Source: Deltaproteobacteria bacterium (lineage in GTDB: Bacteria; Myxococcota_A; Polyangia; Polyangiales; Ga0077539). From it: DNA of 64,000 bases. This document shows positions 33,863 to 45,572 of this stretch, piece by piece (position 1 is the first letter of the stretch; every line of letters begins with the position of its first letter). Location of the stretch: positions 1-64,000 of the forward strand of contig JACRDB010000027.1 in NCBI GenBank assembly GCA_016218725.1, written 5' to 3'. Below the pieces are notes generated by a model. That model saw only the letters and a list, made by a program, of their open reading frames with translations, had not been told where the DNA came from and did not search any database. The position numbers and the translations under genes are program-made.

Positions 33863-35503
33863 TCACAGCACCAGCTTGCGGACCTTCGGGCGCAGGGCCG
33901 CCGCGGCGGCGTCCACCGCGTGCCGCGAGGCGTTGTTGCGGGCCAGCACCAGCCACGCCTCGGGGTGCCAGGCGGCCACCTGCCCGAGGGCCCGCAGCCC
34001 CTCGTCGCCCAGGTTGTTGCGCCCGAGGTCCAGCCGCAGGAGGCGCCTGGGAAGCCCCGAGGACGCCAGCGCCGCGCCCGCCGAGGCGTCCAGGGCGTTG
34101 TCCGCCAGGGACAGCCACTGGAGCGACGCCAGGGCGCCGGTGACCGAGAGCTCCCGCACCCCCGCGGCGCCCACGCGGTTGTCCTCCAGGTCCAGGCGCT
34201 GGAGCCCCGCCAGCGCGGGCGCCCGCGCCAGCGCCGCGGCCCCCGACGGCCCCAGGCCCACCCCCCGGAGGGACAGCGACGCCACCGTGGCCAGCCTCGG
34301 GCACTGCACCAGGAGCCCCACGCCCTGGTTCCCGAGGGCCACGCCCGACACCTGCAGCTCCACCAGGTTCGCCAGCTCCGGCAGCGTCACCACGTCGAGG
34401 ATCCCGTCGGCGTCGTGCCCCGAGCGCTGGAACACCAGCGCCCACCATCGCCCCGCGAGGCCCTCGGGCTCCGCCTGCGCGGCCGCCTCGTCCCCGGGGC
34501 GCGAGCCCTGGAGCCGCACCGCGTCGCGCACCCATTTCGCGCCGCGGAGGAGCCCCTCGCGCAACGTCTGGGCGTCCATTCCCGGGGGGATTCGCAGCGA
34601 GCACGCCGGCGCCACGGCCCCCTGGAGCGCCGCCTGGAGCTCCTCCGCGTTGGCGTAGCGACGGTCCGGGTCGCGCTCCAGCGCCCGCCGGAGGACATTC
34701 CACACCGCCGGGGTCACGCCGCCCACCCCCGCCAGGCTCGGGATCGCCTCGGAGGTGATCCGCTGGAGCACCGCCCGGGGCGCGGAGTCTTCGCCCTCGA
34801 AGGGCGTCGCGCCCGAGAGGAGCTCGTACAAGATCACCCCGAGGGCCCAGACGTCCCCGCGGGCGTCCACCACCGACGCGCTCGTGAACGCCTCCGGCGG
34901 CATGTACAGGGGCGTGCCCAGGAGCTCATGGGTGGGCGTCACCCGCGCGTCCGCGAGCTGCGCCACGCCAAAATCAAGCACCTTGGGCACCACCGCCCCG
35001 CCGCGACGGTCCAGGAAGATGTTGTCGGGCTTCAGGTCCCGGTGCACGATCCCCAGCGCGTGGGCGCACGCCATCGCGTCCAGCACGGGCCCCAGGAGCG
35101 CCATCGCGCGCCCGACGTCCACCCGCCGCAGTGGCTCGATCTCCACGTGCTGCGTGAGCGTCTCGCCCTCCAGGAGCTCCTGCACCAGGTACAGCTCCCC
35201 GGAGGTAGGGTCCCGACCTACATCGTAGCTCTCGATGACGTTCGGGTGGTGCTGACCGTTTCGCAGGACGCGGTTGGAGGCCATGGCCTCGCGCACGAAG
35301 CGCCGCGCCTGGGCCTCTTCCGCGGCGTGGCCGTGAAACACCTTCAGGGCCACGGCGCGGCCGCTGAGGGTGTTTGCGGCGCGGAACACGCTCCCGGAGG
35401 CGCCCACGCCGAGCACGTCCTCCAGGCGGTATTTCCCGTCCAGGACCTGCCCCAGGCGCCGCCGGGCGGCGTCCTGGAGGTCCTTGCGTGCCGACCGACT
35501 CAC
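33863..35503 (-). CDS. Ser/Thr protein kinase with C-terminal leucine-rich repeats
   Basis: A 546-residue eukaryotic-like kinase. The catalytic domain (about 25-275) has GVGASGSV (32-39), Lys54 in VALKVF, HRDLKPDN with catalytic Asp, DFG, and the PPE element (YMPPEA) with DVWALGVILYELL. A linker (about 280-375) leads to LRR-like repeats (VELQVSGVALGNQGVGLL, LQRLDLEDNRVGAAGVREL, LQWLSLADNALDASAGAAL, RLLRLDLGRNNLGDEGLRAL). No transmembrane helix is evident, so it is likely cytoplasmic. The start at GTG 35503 is preferred because TACACT lies exactly 7 bases upstream, suggesting a leaderless transcript; GTG 35527 is the alternative. It is divergent from the alpha/beta hydrolase and upstream of the PPC lipoprotein. 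Confidence 0.88.
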   Translation of the reverse strand: MSRSARKDLQDAARRRLGQVLDGKYRLEDVLGVGASGSVFRAANTLSGRAVALKVFHGHAAEEAQARRFVREAMASNRVLRNGQHHPNVIESYDVGRDPTSGELYLVQELLEGETLTQHVEIEPLRRVDVGRAMALLGPVLDAMACAHALGIVHRDLKPDNIFLDRRGGAVVPKVLDFGVAQLADARVTPTHELLGTPLYMPPEAFTSASVVDARGDVWALGVILYELLSGATPFEGEDSAPRAVLQRITSEAIPSLAGVGGVTPAVWNVLRRALERDPDRRYANAEELQAALQGAVAPACSLRIPPGMDAQTLREGLLRGAKWVRDAVRLQGSRPGDEAAAQAEPEGLAGRWWALVFQRSGHDADGILDVVTLPELANLVELQVSGVALGNQGVGLLVQCPRLATVASLSLRGVGLGPSGAAALARAPALAGLQRLDLEDNRVGAAGVRELSVTGALASLQWLSLADNALDASAGAALASSGLPRRLLRLDLGRNNLGDEGLRALGQVAAWHPEAWLVLARNNASRHAVDAAAAALRPKVRKLVL

Positions 35504-35510
35504 CGTGGAC

Positions 35511-35516
35511 AGTGTA
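35511..35516 (-). promoter_or_regulatory. -10 element TACACT of the kinase gene
   Basis: TACACT on the minus strand is followed after seven bases by the GTG at 35503, consistent with a leaderless mRNA. It overlaps the plus-strand TACAAT of the divergent hydrolase gene. Confidence 0.5.
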
Positions 35517-35520
35517 CAAT
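35515..35520 (+). promoter_or_regulatory. -10 element TACAAT of the alpha/beta hydrolase gene
   Basis: TACAAT, close to the sigma-70 consensus TATAAT, lies 15 bases before the ATG at 35536. It overlaps the minus-strand TACACT by two bases, so the two divergent promoters would exclude each other. Confidence 0.5.
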
Positions 35521-35535
35521 CTCCCACCGGGGACC

Positions 35536-36372
35536 ATGAAGCAGAAGTTCCGTCGACGCATGGCCCTGGCGCTCGGGGCGCTCGTGGGCGCGTGGCTCCT
35601 GGGCTCCGGGCTCCTGGGCTATGTTGTCACCCGGCCGAACCCCGGGGACCCGGAGACCCCCGCTGGGGCGGTGGCCGTCTGGATCCCCTCCCAGGATGGG
35701 GTGCGCGTCAGGGCCTGGCGCTTTGCCGCGCCGGGCGCCTGGGGCACCGTGGTGGTGGGCCACGGGTACCGCTGCGACCGCTCGCAGCTCGCGATGGTGG
35801 CGCCGCACCTTGCGCGCCGGGGGTTGCGCACGGTGACCTTTGACTTCCGCGGGCACGGCGCCACCGAGGGCCACGCGGACCGGATCACCTTCGGGGCGCG
35901 GGAGCACCGGGACGTGGCGCCGGTGCTCGCCTGGGCCCGCGCGCTGCCGGGGCCCGTCGGGTACCTCGGCTTCTCCATGGGCGCCGCGGGGTACGTCCTC
36001 TCCGGCGTCGAGGCCGACGCCGCGGTGCTGGACTCGCCCTTCGACGTGCTCTCCCACGCGCTGTCGGCGCGGCTCTGGAGCCTGTACGTGCCGCCCGTCC
36101 TGGGGCTGCCGGGCATGGCCGTGGTGTCCCTCCGCGCAGGCGAGAGCGTCTGGGGCGTGGCGCCCGTGCGCCGCGCGGGCGCCCTCCGGAGGCCCACGCT
36201 CTTCGTCTTCGCGGGCCACGACCACTGGGTCTCCAGGGCCTCCCAGGACGCCTGGCGCCGGAGCCTCGCGCCCGGGTCCCTCGTGCAGGACTACCCAGAC
36301 CTCGGCCACGGGGACCACTTCACCGGCGCGTGGATGGCGCGCGTCACGAGCTTCCTCGCGGAGGCGCTTTAG
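35536..36372 (+). CDS. Alpha/beta hydrolase with N-terminal membrane anchor
   Basis: A 278-residue protein whose N-terminus (MKQKFRRRMALALGALVGAW...LLGYVV) is a signal anchor. The catalytic triad is visible: nucleophile Ser in GFSMGAAGY, Asp in FAGHDHW and His in DLGHGDH. The oxyanion segment VVVGHGYRCDRSQLA is typical. It belongs to the Abhydrolase_1/serine-aminopeptidase-like group, so the substrate may be a lipid or an ester; sequence cannot tell. It is divergent from the kinase gene. Immediately after its stop starts a 182-nt palindromic element. Confidence 0.85.
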   Translation: MKQKFRRRMALALGALVGAWLLGSGLLGYVVTRPNPGDPETPAGAVAVWIPSQDGVRVRAWRFAAPGAWGTVVVGHGYRCDRSQLAMVAPHLARRGLRTVTFDFRGHGATEGHADRITFGAREHRDVAPVLAWARALPGPVGYLGFSMGAAGYVLSGVEADAAVLDSPFDVLSHALSARLWSLYVPPVLGLPGMAVVSLRAGESVWGVAPVRRAGALRRPTLFVFAGHDHWVSRASQDAWRRSLAPGSLVQDYPDLGHGDHFTGAWMARVTSFLAEAL

Positions 36373-36552
36373 GACCCGCGGGAGAAGAACTCCAGGTTTC
36401 GCGCCCGTCCCGGCGTGGCGACCTGCGAGCGCGCCCGGAGCGCGCGACCGAGGCGTACCTCCTGGTACGCCGCAGGAAGCGCGCGAGGACGTAAGCCGCA
36501 GGGCGCCCGACGGGCGGGATGCGAAACCTGGAGTTCTTCTCCCGCGGGTCCT
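36371..36552. repeat. 182-nt element with 32-bp perfect inverted arms
   Basis: The left arm 36371-36402 and right arm 36521-36552 are perfect reverse complements for 32 bases (start AGGACCCGCGGGAGAAGAAC). The 118-base centre holds another perfect hairpin GGCGTACC-TCCT-GGTACGCC (36452-36471) flanked by GCGCGC pairs. The arms begin in the stop codon of the plus-strand hydrolase and end three bases from the stop of the minus-strand lipoprotein. It could be a bidirectional terminator, or a MITE/REPIN-like insertion, as the length is far beyond a usual terminator. Confidence 0.85.
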
Positions 36553-36555
36553 TGG

Positions 36556-37914
36556 CTACCGCTCGAAGGTCGCGTCGCAGAACCCGAGGGTCTCGTCCAG
36601 GGGCTCGCCCGCGGCGGGCGTGGCCCGGAACTGCGAGGTGTTCTCGTGGTGGAAGTACCACCGCCCCTGCGCGGGGGACACGGTGAAGCCGCAGAGGTCC
36701 CCGAGGTCCGTGAAGGTCGCCACGACGGAGGTCATCCCGTCCGGCAGGCGCGTGCGCACGATGGTGGTGCGGTCCCGGGCGTACACCAGGAACACGTTCC
36801 CGCCGTGGCTCTCGGCCACGCCCCAGTACGCCCAGGACTCACACCGCACGTGCCCCAGCGGCAGGAGCCGCGCGATCTCCGTCACCGCCCCGAGGGTCGC
36901 GGGCCGCAGCGAGATGTTGAACACCTGCATCCCGACGTGCACCACCACCCGATCGAAGCCCGCGAAGATCCCCACGGAGCTGTCCACCGCGGTGGAGCGC
37001 ATCTCCAGCGAGGGGCTCAGCCCGATGGCCCCGGCGGTGCCGGGGATCAACGCCCCGGTGACGCCGTCGATGCGCTGCAGCCGCGAGGCCGTGCCCCCCA
37101 TGCTCGGCAGCGGCGTCGAGCCCGACGTGAAGGTGAACACCGTCCCGTCCCGCACGTTGCCCACCAGCGCGTCGTAGCCCGCGCCGGTGGGGGCCCCGCC
37201 GCCGAGGTCCTCGATGCGCCAGCGCCCCGTGAGGGGCGTCAGGGTCATGTCCGGCGTGTCCCCGGTGTAGAACACCTGCGCGCCGCTCACGGCGATCCCG
37301 CCGCGGTCGTCCAGCCTGGGGATGCTCACGGTCTGCTCCACCGTGACGCAGTGGTCCGCGGTGAGCGACGCGATCCGGAAGGTCCCGTCCCCGGCCACGC
37401 ACGCCCCCGCCCGGCACACCTCCCCGGCCGCGCACACCCGCCCGCAGGTGCCGCAGTTGCCGTCGTCCGTCGCCGTCGCGCGGCAGAAGCCCGAGCAGTC
37501 CATGGTCCCCGTGGGGCACACCCCCACGCAGTCCCCGCGGTTGCACGCCATCCCCGCCGGGCACCGAGCCCCCGCCACCCCACACCGCGTGGGCCCCGGA
37601 GTGTCCGTCACCGCCGTGTCCGCCACCGCCGTGTCGGGCGCCGTGCTGTCCTGTGGGGCGCTGTCGGGCGCTGTGGTGTCCTGTGGGGCGCTGTCCGGCG
37701 AGGTGGTATCCGGCGCCGAGGAGTCCTCCGTGGTGTCCCCCGGGGCGCTGTCCGGTAGGGAGCTGTCCGGGACGGCGCTGTCCGGGACTGAGGTATCCGG
37801 CGGGGCGCCCGTGTCCGCGGCGCCGCCGCCCAGACTGAAGCGGTCCGTCGGGAAGCTGCACCCTGCCCCCGCCGCCGCAGCGGCGAGGGCCCACATCGGT
37901 CCCAGGCGTCTCAC
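36556..37914 (-). CDS. Lipoprotein with Thr/Asp/Pro stalk and Cys-rich module
   Basis: About 452 residues from GTG 37914 (VRRLGPMWALAAAAAGAGC; lipobox GAGC). The stalk (about 30-110) is made of PDTSVPDSAVPDSSLPDSA-type repeats, and a Cys-rich module follows (TRCGVAGARCPAGMACNRGDCVGVCPTG...CGTCGRVCAAGEVC). The last 270 residues look like a beta-propeller-type sensor (IPRLDDRGGIAVSGAQVFYT, RLQRIDGVTGALIPG, VFLVYARDRTTIVR). The -10-like TATACT lies eight bases before the GTG, so the mRNA may be leaderless; ATG 37896 is the alternative start. Ligand unknown. Confidence 0.78.
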   Translation of the reverse strand: MRRLGPMWALAAAAAGAGCSFPTDRFSLGGGAADTGAPPDTSVPDSAVPDSSLPDSAPGDTTEDSSAPDTTSPDSAPQDTTAPDSAPQDSTAPDTAVADTAVTDTPGPTRCGVAGARCPAGMACNRGDCVGVCPTGTMDCSGFCRATATDDGNCGTCGRVCAAGEVCRAGACVAGDGTFRIASLTADHCVTVEQTVSIPRLDDRGGIAVSGAQVFYTGDTPDMTLTPLTGRWRIEDLGGGAPTGAGYDALVGNVRDGTVFTFTSGSTPLPSMGGTASRLQRIDGVTGALIPGTAGAIGLSPSLEMRSTAVDSSVGIFAGFDRVVVHVGMQVFNISLRPATLGAVTEIARLLPLGHVRCESWAYWGVAESHGGNVFLVYARDRTTIVRTRLPDGMTSVVATFTDLGDLCGFTVSPAQGRWYFHHENTSQFRATPAAGEPLDETLGFCDATFER

Positions 37915-37922
37915 GGCGCGGG

Positions 37923-37928
37923 AGTATA
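37923..37928 (-). promoter_or_regulatory. -10 element TATACT, leaderless start of the lipoprotein gene
   Basis: TATACT on the minus strand is eight bases before the GTG at 37914. Transcription would start at or close to the start codon. Confidence 0.5.
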
Positions 37929-37995
37929 GCAACGTCCGGCCCCGGGGAGGAAAGGGCTTGCGCAAGGGTCCGCCGGGAGGCAATGGTCACGGCCC

Positions 37996-38928
37996 ATGCC
38001 TTCGGAGCTTCTGGATCGGCGATTCCTGGCGGTGCTGGGCAAAGGGGGGGTCGGCAAGACCACCGTGGCCGCGGCGCTGGGGCTCCTGGCGGCCTCCCGG
38101 GGCAAGCGCGTCCTGGTGGCCATGACCCAGTCCCGGGAGCGCCTGAGCGCCATGCTGGAGACCGAGCTGGTGGGCTCCCAGGTGCTGAACCTCCTGCCCG
38201 GCCTGGACGCCGTCAACATGGATCCAGAAGCCTGCATCGAGGAGTACGGGATGATGGTCCTGCGGAGCCGGACCCTGTACCGCGCCGTGGTGGACAACCG
38301 CATGGTCAAGGGCTTCCTCCGGGCGATCCCGGGCATGGACGCCTGGAGCATGCTCGGCAAGGCCCTGTTCCACGCCCACGAGAAGGGCGAGGACGGCCGC
38401 CCTCGCTACGACCTGGTGATCCTTGACGCGCCCGCCACCGGGCACGGGCTCCAGATGCTCCGGGTCCCGAAGGTCATCACCGAGGTGGCCCCCCTCGGGC
38501 TCCTGCGCGGCGAGGCGGAGAAGGGCCTCGCGCTCCTGCGGGACCCCGCCCAGGCCGGCATGGTGGTGGTCACCCTCGCCGAGGAGATGCCCACCTCGGA
38601 GACCGAGGAGCTCCACCGGGCGCTCACCCAGGAGCTCAAGCTCCCGGTGGCGCAGCTTGTGATCAACCAGGTGCTGGCGCCGGTGTTCTCCGCCCGCATG
38701 GAGCTGTCCCTGGCCGCCGCGGAGGTGCTGGCCCGGGCGCCGGCCTTCGGCCCCATCGCCGCCACGGGGCGCTCCCGGGCCCGCCGGGAGGAGCTCCAGC
38801 GTCGGATGATCGAGCGCCTCGCGAAGCTCCCGGGGGACAAGTGCATCCTGCCCGCCCTGGCCGTGGAGCGCATGGGGCGCCCGGAGGTCGAGACCCTCGC
38901 CCGGGGCCTGGGGAGCGTCGTTCGTTAG
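37996..38928 (+). CDS. ArsA-family ATPase
   Basis: A 310-residue cytoplasmic P-loop ATPase with the deviant Walker A GKGGVGKTT (about 15-23) and LDAPATGHGLQMLRVP, the family's switch II segment. It is shorter than a classical two-domain ArsA and lacks a clear metal-binding Cys triad, as is typical for myxobacterial and Get3-like single-domain members. It is divergent from the lipoprotein gene, and its stop is five bases before the stop of a convergent sensor kinase. In myxobacteria such ATPases occur in pairs in cell-envelope operons; here there is one. Cargo unknown. Confidence 0.85.
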   Translation: MPSELLDRRFLAVLGKGGVGKTTVAAALGLLAASRGKRVLVAMTQSRERLSAMLETELVGSQVLNLLPGLDAVNMDPEACIEEYGMMVLRSRTLYRAVVDNRMVKGFLRAIPGMDAWSMLGKALFHAHEKGEDGRPRYDLVILDAPATGHGLQMLRVPKVITEVAPLGLLRGEAEKGLALLRDPAQAGMVVVTLAEEMPTSETEELHRALTQELKLPVAQLVINQVLAPVFSARMELSLAAAEVLARAPAFGPIAATGRSRARREELQRRMIERLAKLPGDKCILPALAVERMGRPEVETLARGLGSVVR

Positions 38929-38933
38929 GGGCC

Positions 38934-41645
<2,712 letters not shown>

Positions 41646-41709
41646 GCGCCCACATTTGTCGCGGAGGCGCCCGCGGCTGTCAACACCTCCGCGCGCGCCC
41701 GACGTGTGC

Positions 41710-41715
41710 TATCAT
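41710..41715 (+). promoter_or_regulatory. -10 element TATCAT before the GAF kinase gene
   Basis: TATCAT is seven bases before the ATG at 41723. This spacing would place transcription start at the ATG. A second ATG at 41714 overlaps the hexamer, which makes it a less likely start. Confidence 0.5.
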
Positions 41716-41722
41716 GGTCGGG

Positions 41723-43081
41723 ATGTACCCCCGGGAGGCGTCAGGGGAGGAGCCCGGGGAGACGGCCCTGCTCCTGGAGGTGGCCCTGGAGTTCGGCCGG
41801 GCCACCTCGCTGGACACGCTCCTGCAGCTCGTGCTCGCCCGGGTGACCCATTTCCTCGACGCGGAGCGGGCGCTCTTCGCGCTCTTTGACCGGCACCACC
41901 GGCTGGAGCGGGCGGTGGTGCACAACCTGGACTGGCCGGGCCCCCCGGCGAAGCTCCCAGTGAGCTGCAGCGTGCTGGAGCGGGTGCTCACCTCGCTGGA
42001 GCCGCAGTTCATCCCCGACGCCGCCCACGACGCGGAGTTCCGGTCGTACCAGAGCGTGCGCTTCCACAACATCCGGTTCGCCCTCGCGGTGCCGGTCCCC
42101 GTGGACGAGGCCGTCACCGGGGTCATCTACGCGGACAGCCGCGCGAGGGTGCAGCCCGACCTGCGTCGGCGCTTGAAGCTCCTGGAGGCCCTGGCCTCGC
42201 TGGTGTCCATGGCCGTGGCCAACGCGCGCCTCCACGACGAGCGGCGCTTCCGGGCGCGCTTCCTGTCCATGGTGGTGCACAACCTCCGGGCTCCCCTGGC
42301 CGTGCTCCAGGTGAACTCCGACGTGCTCCAGGTGATCGCCCGCCAGGAGCCCCCGCAGGACGGCCCGCAGGAAGCCCCGAGGGCCGGGCTCCAGCAGCTC
42401 TCCGACGAGATGGCCAGCGGCGTCCGGAGGATCACCCACCTCATCCGGGACGCCCAGCGCCTGTCGGAGCCCTCCGGGCGCGAGGAGACCGCCCCGGTGG
42501 ACGTCCAGGCCTACCTCTCGGAGCACCTCCGGGGCCTCGCCACGGTGGCCTGCGCCCAGCGCATCGCCCTGCGCCTCGCGCCCTCTGCCGCGCTCCCCGC
42601 GGTGGAGACCTTCCCCCGGCGGCTGGACATCGTGCTGGACAACCTGGTGCTCAACGCCATCAAGTACGCCCGCGAGGGGAGCGAAGTGGAGCTCCACGTC
42701 GCGGCGCACGAGGACCCGGGCCCCCCGGACGCCCTGGCGCGGCCCTTCGACGACGCGGCCCTGCTCTTCGCCAGGGTCGAGCCCCTGGTGCCCGCCGAGG
42801 GCACCTCGTGGGTGCGCGTCTCGATCACCAACGAGGGCCCGCCCATCGAGGCCGCCCTGCACCCCACCCTCTTCGCGGACAACCCCCCGAGGGAGCGCCT
42901 CCAGCGCGGCTTCGTGAGTTCGGGCCTGGGGCTCTCCATCGTGCACCAGTGCATGCGCCACCTGGGCGGCGCCGTGTGGCTGGAGCGCTCGGACGAGGCC
43001 CGGACCACCTTCGTGTTCGCGCTGCCCGCGCGGCTCAAGGACCGCCCGGGCGACCCCGAGAAGGCGCCAGAAGTCCAGTAA
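41723..43081 (+). CDS. GAF-domain histidine kinase
   Basis: A 452-residue soluble sensor kinase (MYPREASGEE... from ATG 41723). The GAF domain spans about 15-165 (LLQLVLARVTHFLDAERALF, NIRFALAVPVPVDEAVTGVI). HisKA carries H in MVVHNLRAPLAVLQVNSDVL, and HATPase_c has DNLVLNAIKYA and GLGLSIVHQCMRHLGG with a partly divergent G1-box (VRVSITNEGPPI). No receiver or TM segment is present, so its response regulator is elsewhere; the NtrC-type and double-receiver proteins in the window are candidates only by location. It is divergent from the hybrid kinase. Confidence 0.9.
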   Translation: MYPREASGEEPGETALLLEVALEFGRATSLDTLLQLVLARVTHFLDAERALFALFDRHHRLERAVVHNLDWPGPPAKLPVSCSVLERVLTSLEPQFIPDAAHDAEFRSYQSVRFHNIRFALAVPVPVDEAVTGVIYADSRARVQPDLRRRLKLLEALASLVSMAVANARLHDERRFRARFLSMVVHNLRAPLAVLQVNSDVLQVIARQEPPQDGPQEAPRAGLQQLSDEMASGVRRITHLIRDAQRLSEPSGREETAPVDVQAYLSEHLRGLATVACAQRIALRLAPSAALPAVETFPRRLDIVLDNLVLNAIKYAREGSEVELHVAAHEDPGPPDALARPFDDAALLFARVEPLVPAEGTSWVRVSITNEGPPIEAALHPTLFADNPPRERLQRGFVSSGLGLSIVHQCMRHLGGAVWLERSDEARTTFVFALPARLKDRPGDPEKAPEVQ

Positions 43082-43091
43082 TTTCCGAGAC

Positions 43092-44330
<1,239 letters not shown>

Positions 44331-44373
44331 GGGCGCCTCCGGGGCGAGCTTTCGTCTTGGGGGTTGACAGGAA

Positions 44374-45504
44374 TCACGCGGAGATGTCCACGCGCAGGAG
44401 CTCGCGGCCGATGAAGAGGTAGTCCCCGTGCAAAAGCTCCCGCTCGCCGTGGATGCACAGGTACGTGCCGTTCTTGCTGCCGGTGTCCACCAGGGTGTAG
44501 GTCCCGCTGGCGCCGAGCTCGATCTTGCAGTGGCGGCTGGACATGTACGGGTCGTTCGGGAAGTTCATGTCGCAGCCCTCGCGGCCGACGGTGACCACGC
44601 TCTCCCGCGCGCACACCGTGGTGGCCGTCATGCCCCCGCGCAGGAGCTGCACCACCCGGAACGGAGACGGGCGCTTGGGGGACGAATAGAACAAGGTCCC
44701 GTCGGGCTCGGCGCCGTCCGTGGCCCGGGGCGTAGGGTCCAGACGGAACACCTGCTCGCCCGCCAGGAAGCGGTCCCCGGGCTGGATCGCCGTGGAGCCC
44801 TTCACCCGGAGGAACACCCCGTTGAGCGAGCTCTCGTCCCGGATGATCAGCCGCCCGTCCTCGCGGTAGAAGAACGTCGCGTGGAGCGGTGACACCCACG
44901 CGTCCCGGTCAAAGAGAATGTCCCCCTGCGAGCGCCCCGCGGGGTGCTGGCGCCCCCCGAGGAGGAACGCCGTCTCGTCCGACGGGTCCGTCTGGAACCC
45001 CTCGCCCTTGATGACCACGAGCTTGGCCTTGCCGGGCTCCAGCATCTTGGACAACATGAGCGTCTGCGCCGCGAGGATGTCCCGCGGTACTGGTTCGCCA
45101 CAGCGCCCGCAGAACTTGTGCCCCTGCGGCACCGGCGAGTAGCACTTCTTGCAAACGTAGCTGCGAGCCTGCTCCATCAGCGCCTCCGTGACGACAAACC
45201 GGGCCGGGATCTTGACCGGGCCCACCAGCCGAATGCCACCGGTGTCGCGGGAGCGCCCGCGGTCCGGAGACGCCTCCCCGGAGGCGCCTGCCTCCGCGGT
45301 GGGTGGCGCGTCCGCCGCAGGGCGGAACATCGCCGCGAGCGAGTCCACCGGCGCGCCCGAAGGCGCCTCCGGCGGGCCACCGGGGGCTCGGGCCGGGAGC
45401 GCCTGCTCCCAGCCGAGACCCTCTCCACAGGAGGCGCAGGTGCCCGCCCCCAATGGTGCGTAGGCATCGCAGCGACCACAGACAATCCCGACATCGATCT
45501 CCAT
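44374..45504 (-). CDS. Zinc-ribbon and twin-FHA-domain protein (paralogue)
   Basis: A 376-residue protein starting at ATG 45504 (MEIDVGIVCGRCDAYAP); a TTG upstream at 45576 would add residues with further CxxC. It has a zinc ribbon (CGRCDAYAPLGAGTCASCG), a second ribbon (CKKCYSPVPQGHKFCGRCG near 150-170), and two FHA domains: about 185-275 (LLGGRQHPAGRSQGDILFD, SPLHATFFYREDGRLIIRDE, SLNGVFLR) and about 290-375 (VTVGREGCDMNFPNDPYMSS, RHCKIELGASGTYTLVDTGS, KNGTYLC). It is a paralogue of the following gene with the same layout but without the long poly-Pro run. The pair may recognise phosphorylated partners of Ser/Thr kinases. Confidence 0.88.
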   Translation of the reverse strand: MEIDVGIVCGRCDAYAPLGAGTCASCGEGLGWEQALPARAPGGPPEAPSGAPVDSLAAMFRPAADAPPTAEAGASGEASPDRGRSRDTGGIRLVGPVKIPARFVVTEALMEQARSYVCKKCYSPVPQGHKFCGRCGEPVPRDILAAQTLMLSKMLEPGKAKLVVIKGEGFQTDPSDETAFLLGGRQHPAGRSQGDILFDRDAWVSPLHATFFYREDGRLIIRDESSLNGVFLRVKGSTAIQPGDRFLAGEQVFRLDPTPRATDGAEPDGTLFYSSPKRPSPFRVVQLLRGGMTATTVCARESVVTVGREGCDMNFPNDPYMSSRHCKIELGASGTYTLVDTGSKNGTYLCIHGERELLHGDYLFIGRELLRVDISA

Positions 45505-45572
45505 GGAGCGCTGTGCGTCCCCGCCGGTAGCCCTCGAACGCCCCGCACAGTAGGCGCAACCCTCACCCAACG

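Noticed and set aside
36344..36661. Minus-strand frame across the 182-nt palindrome
   Set aside because: It lies in an intergenic inverted repeat and antisense to gene ends, with no start signal or domain.
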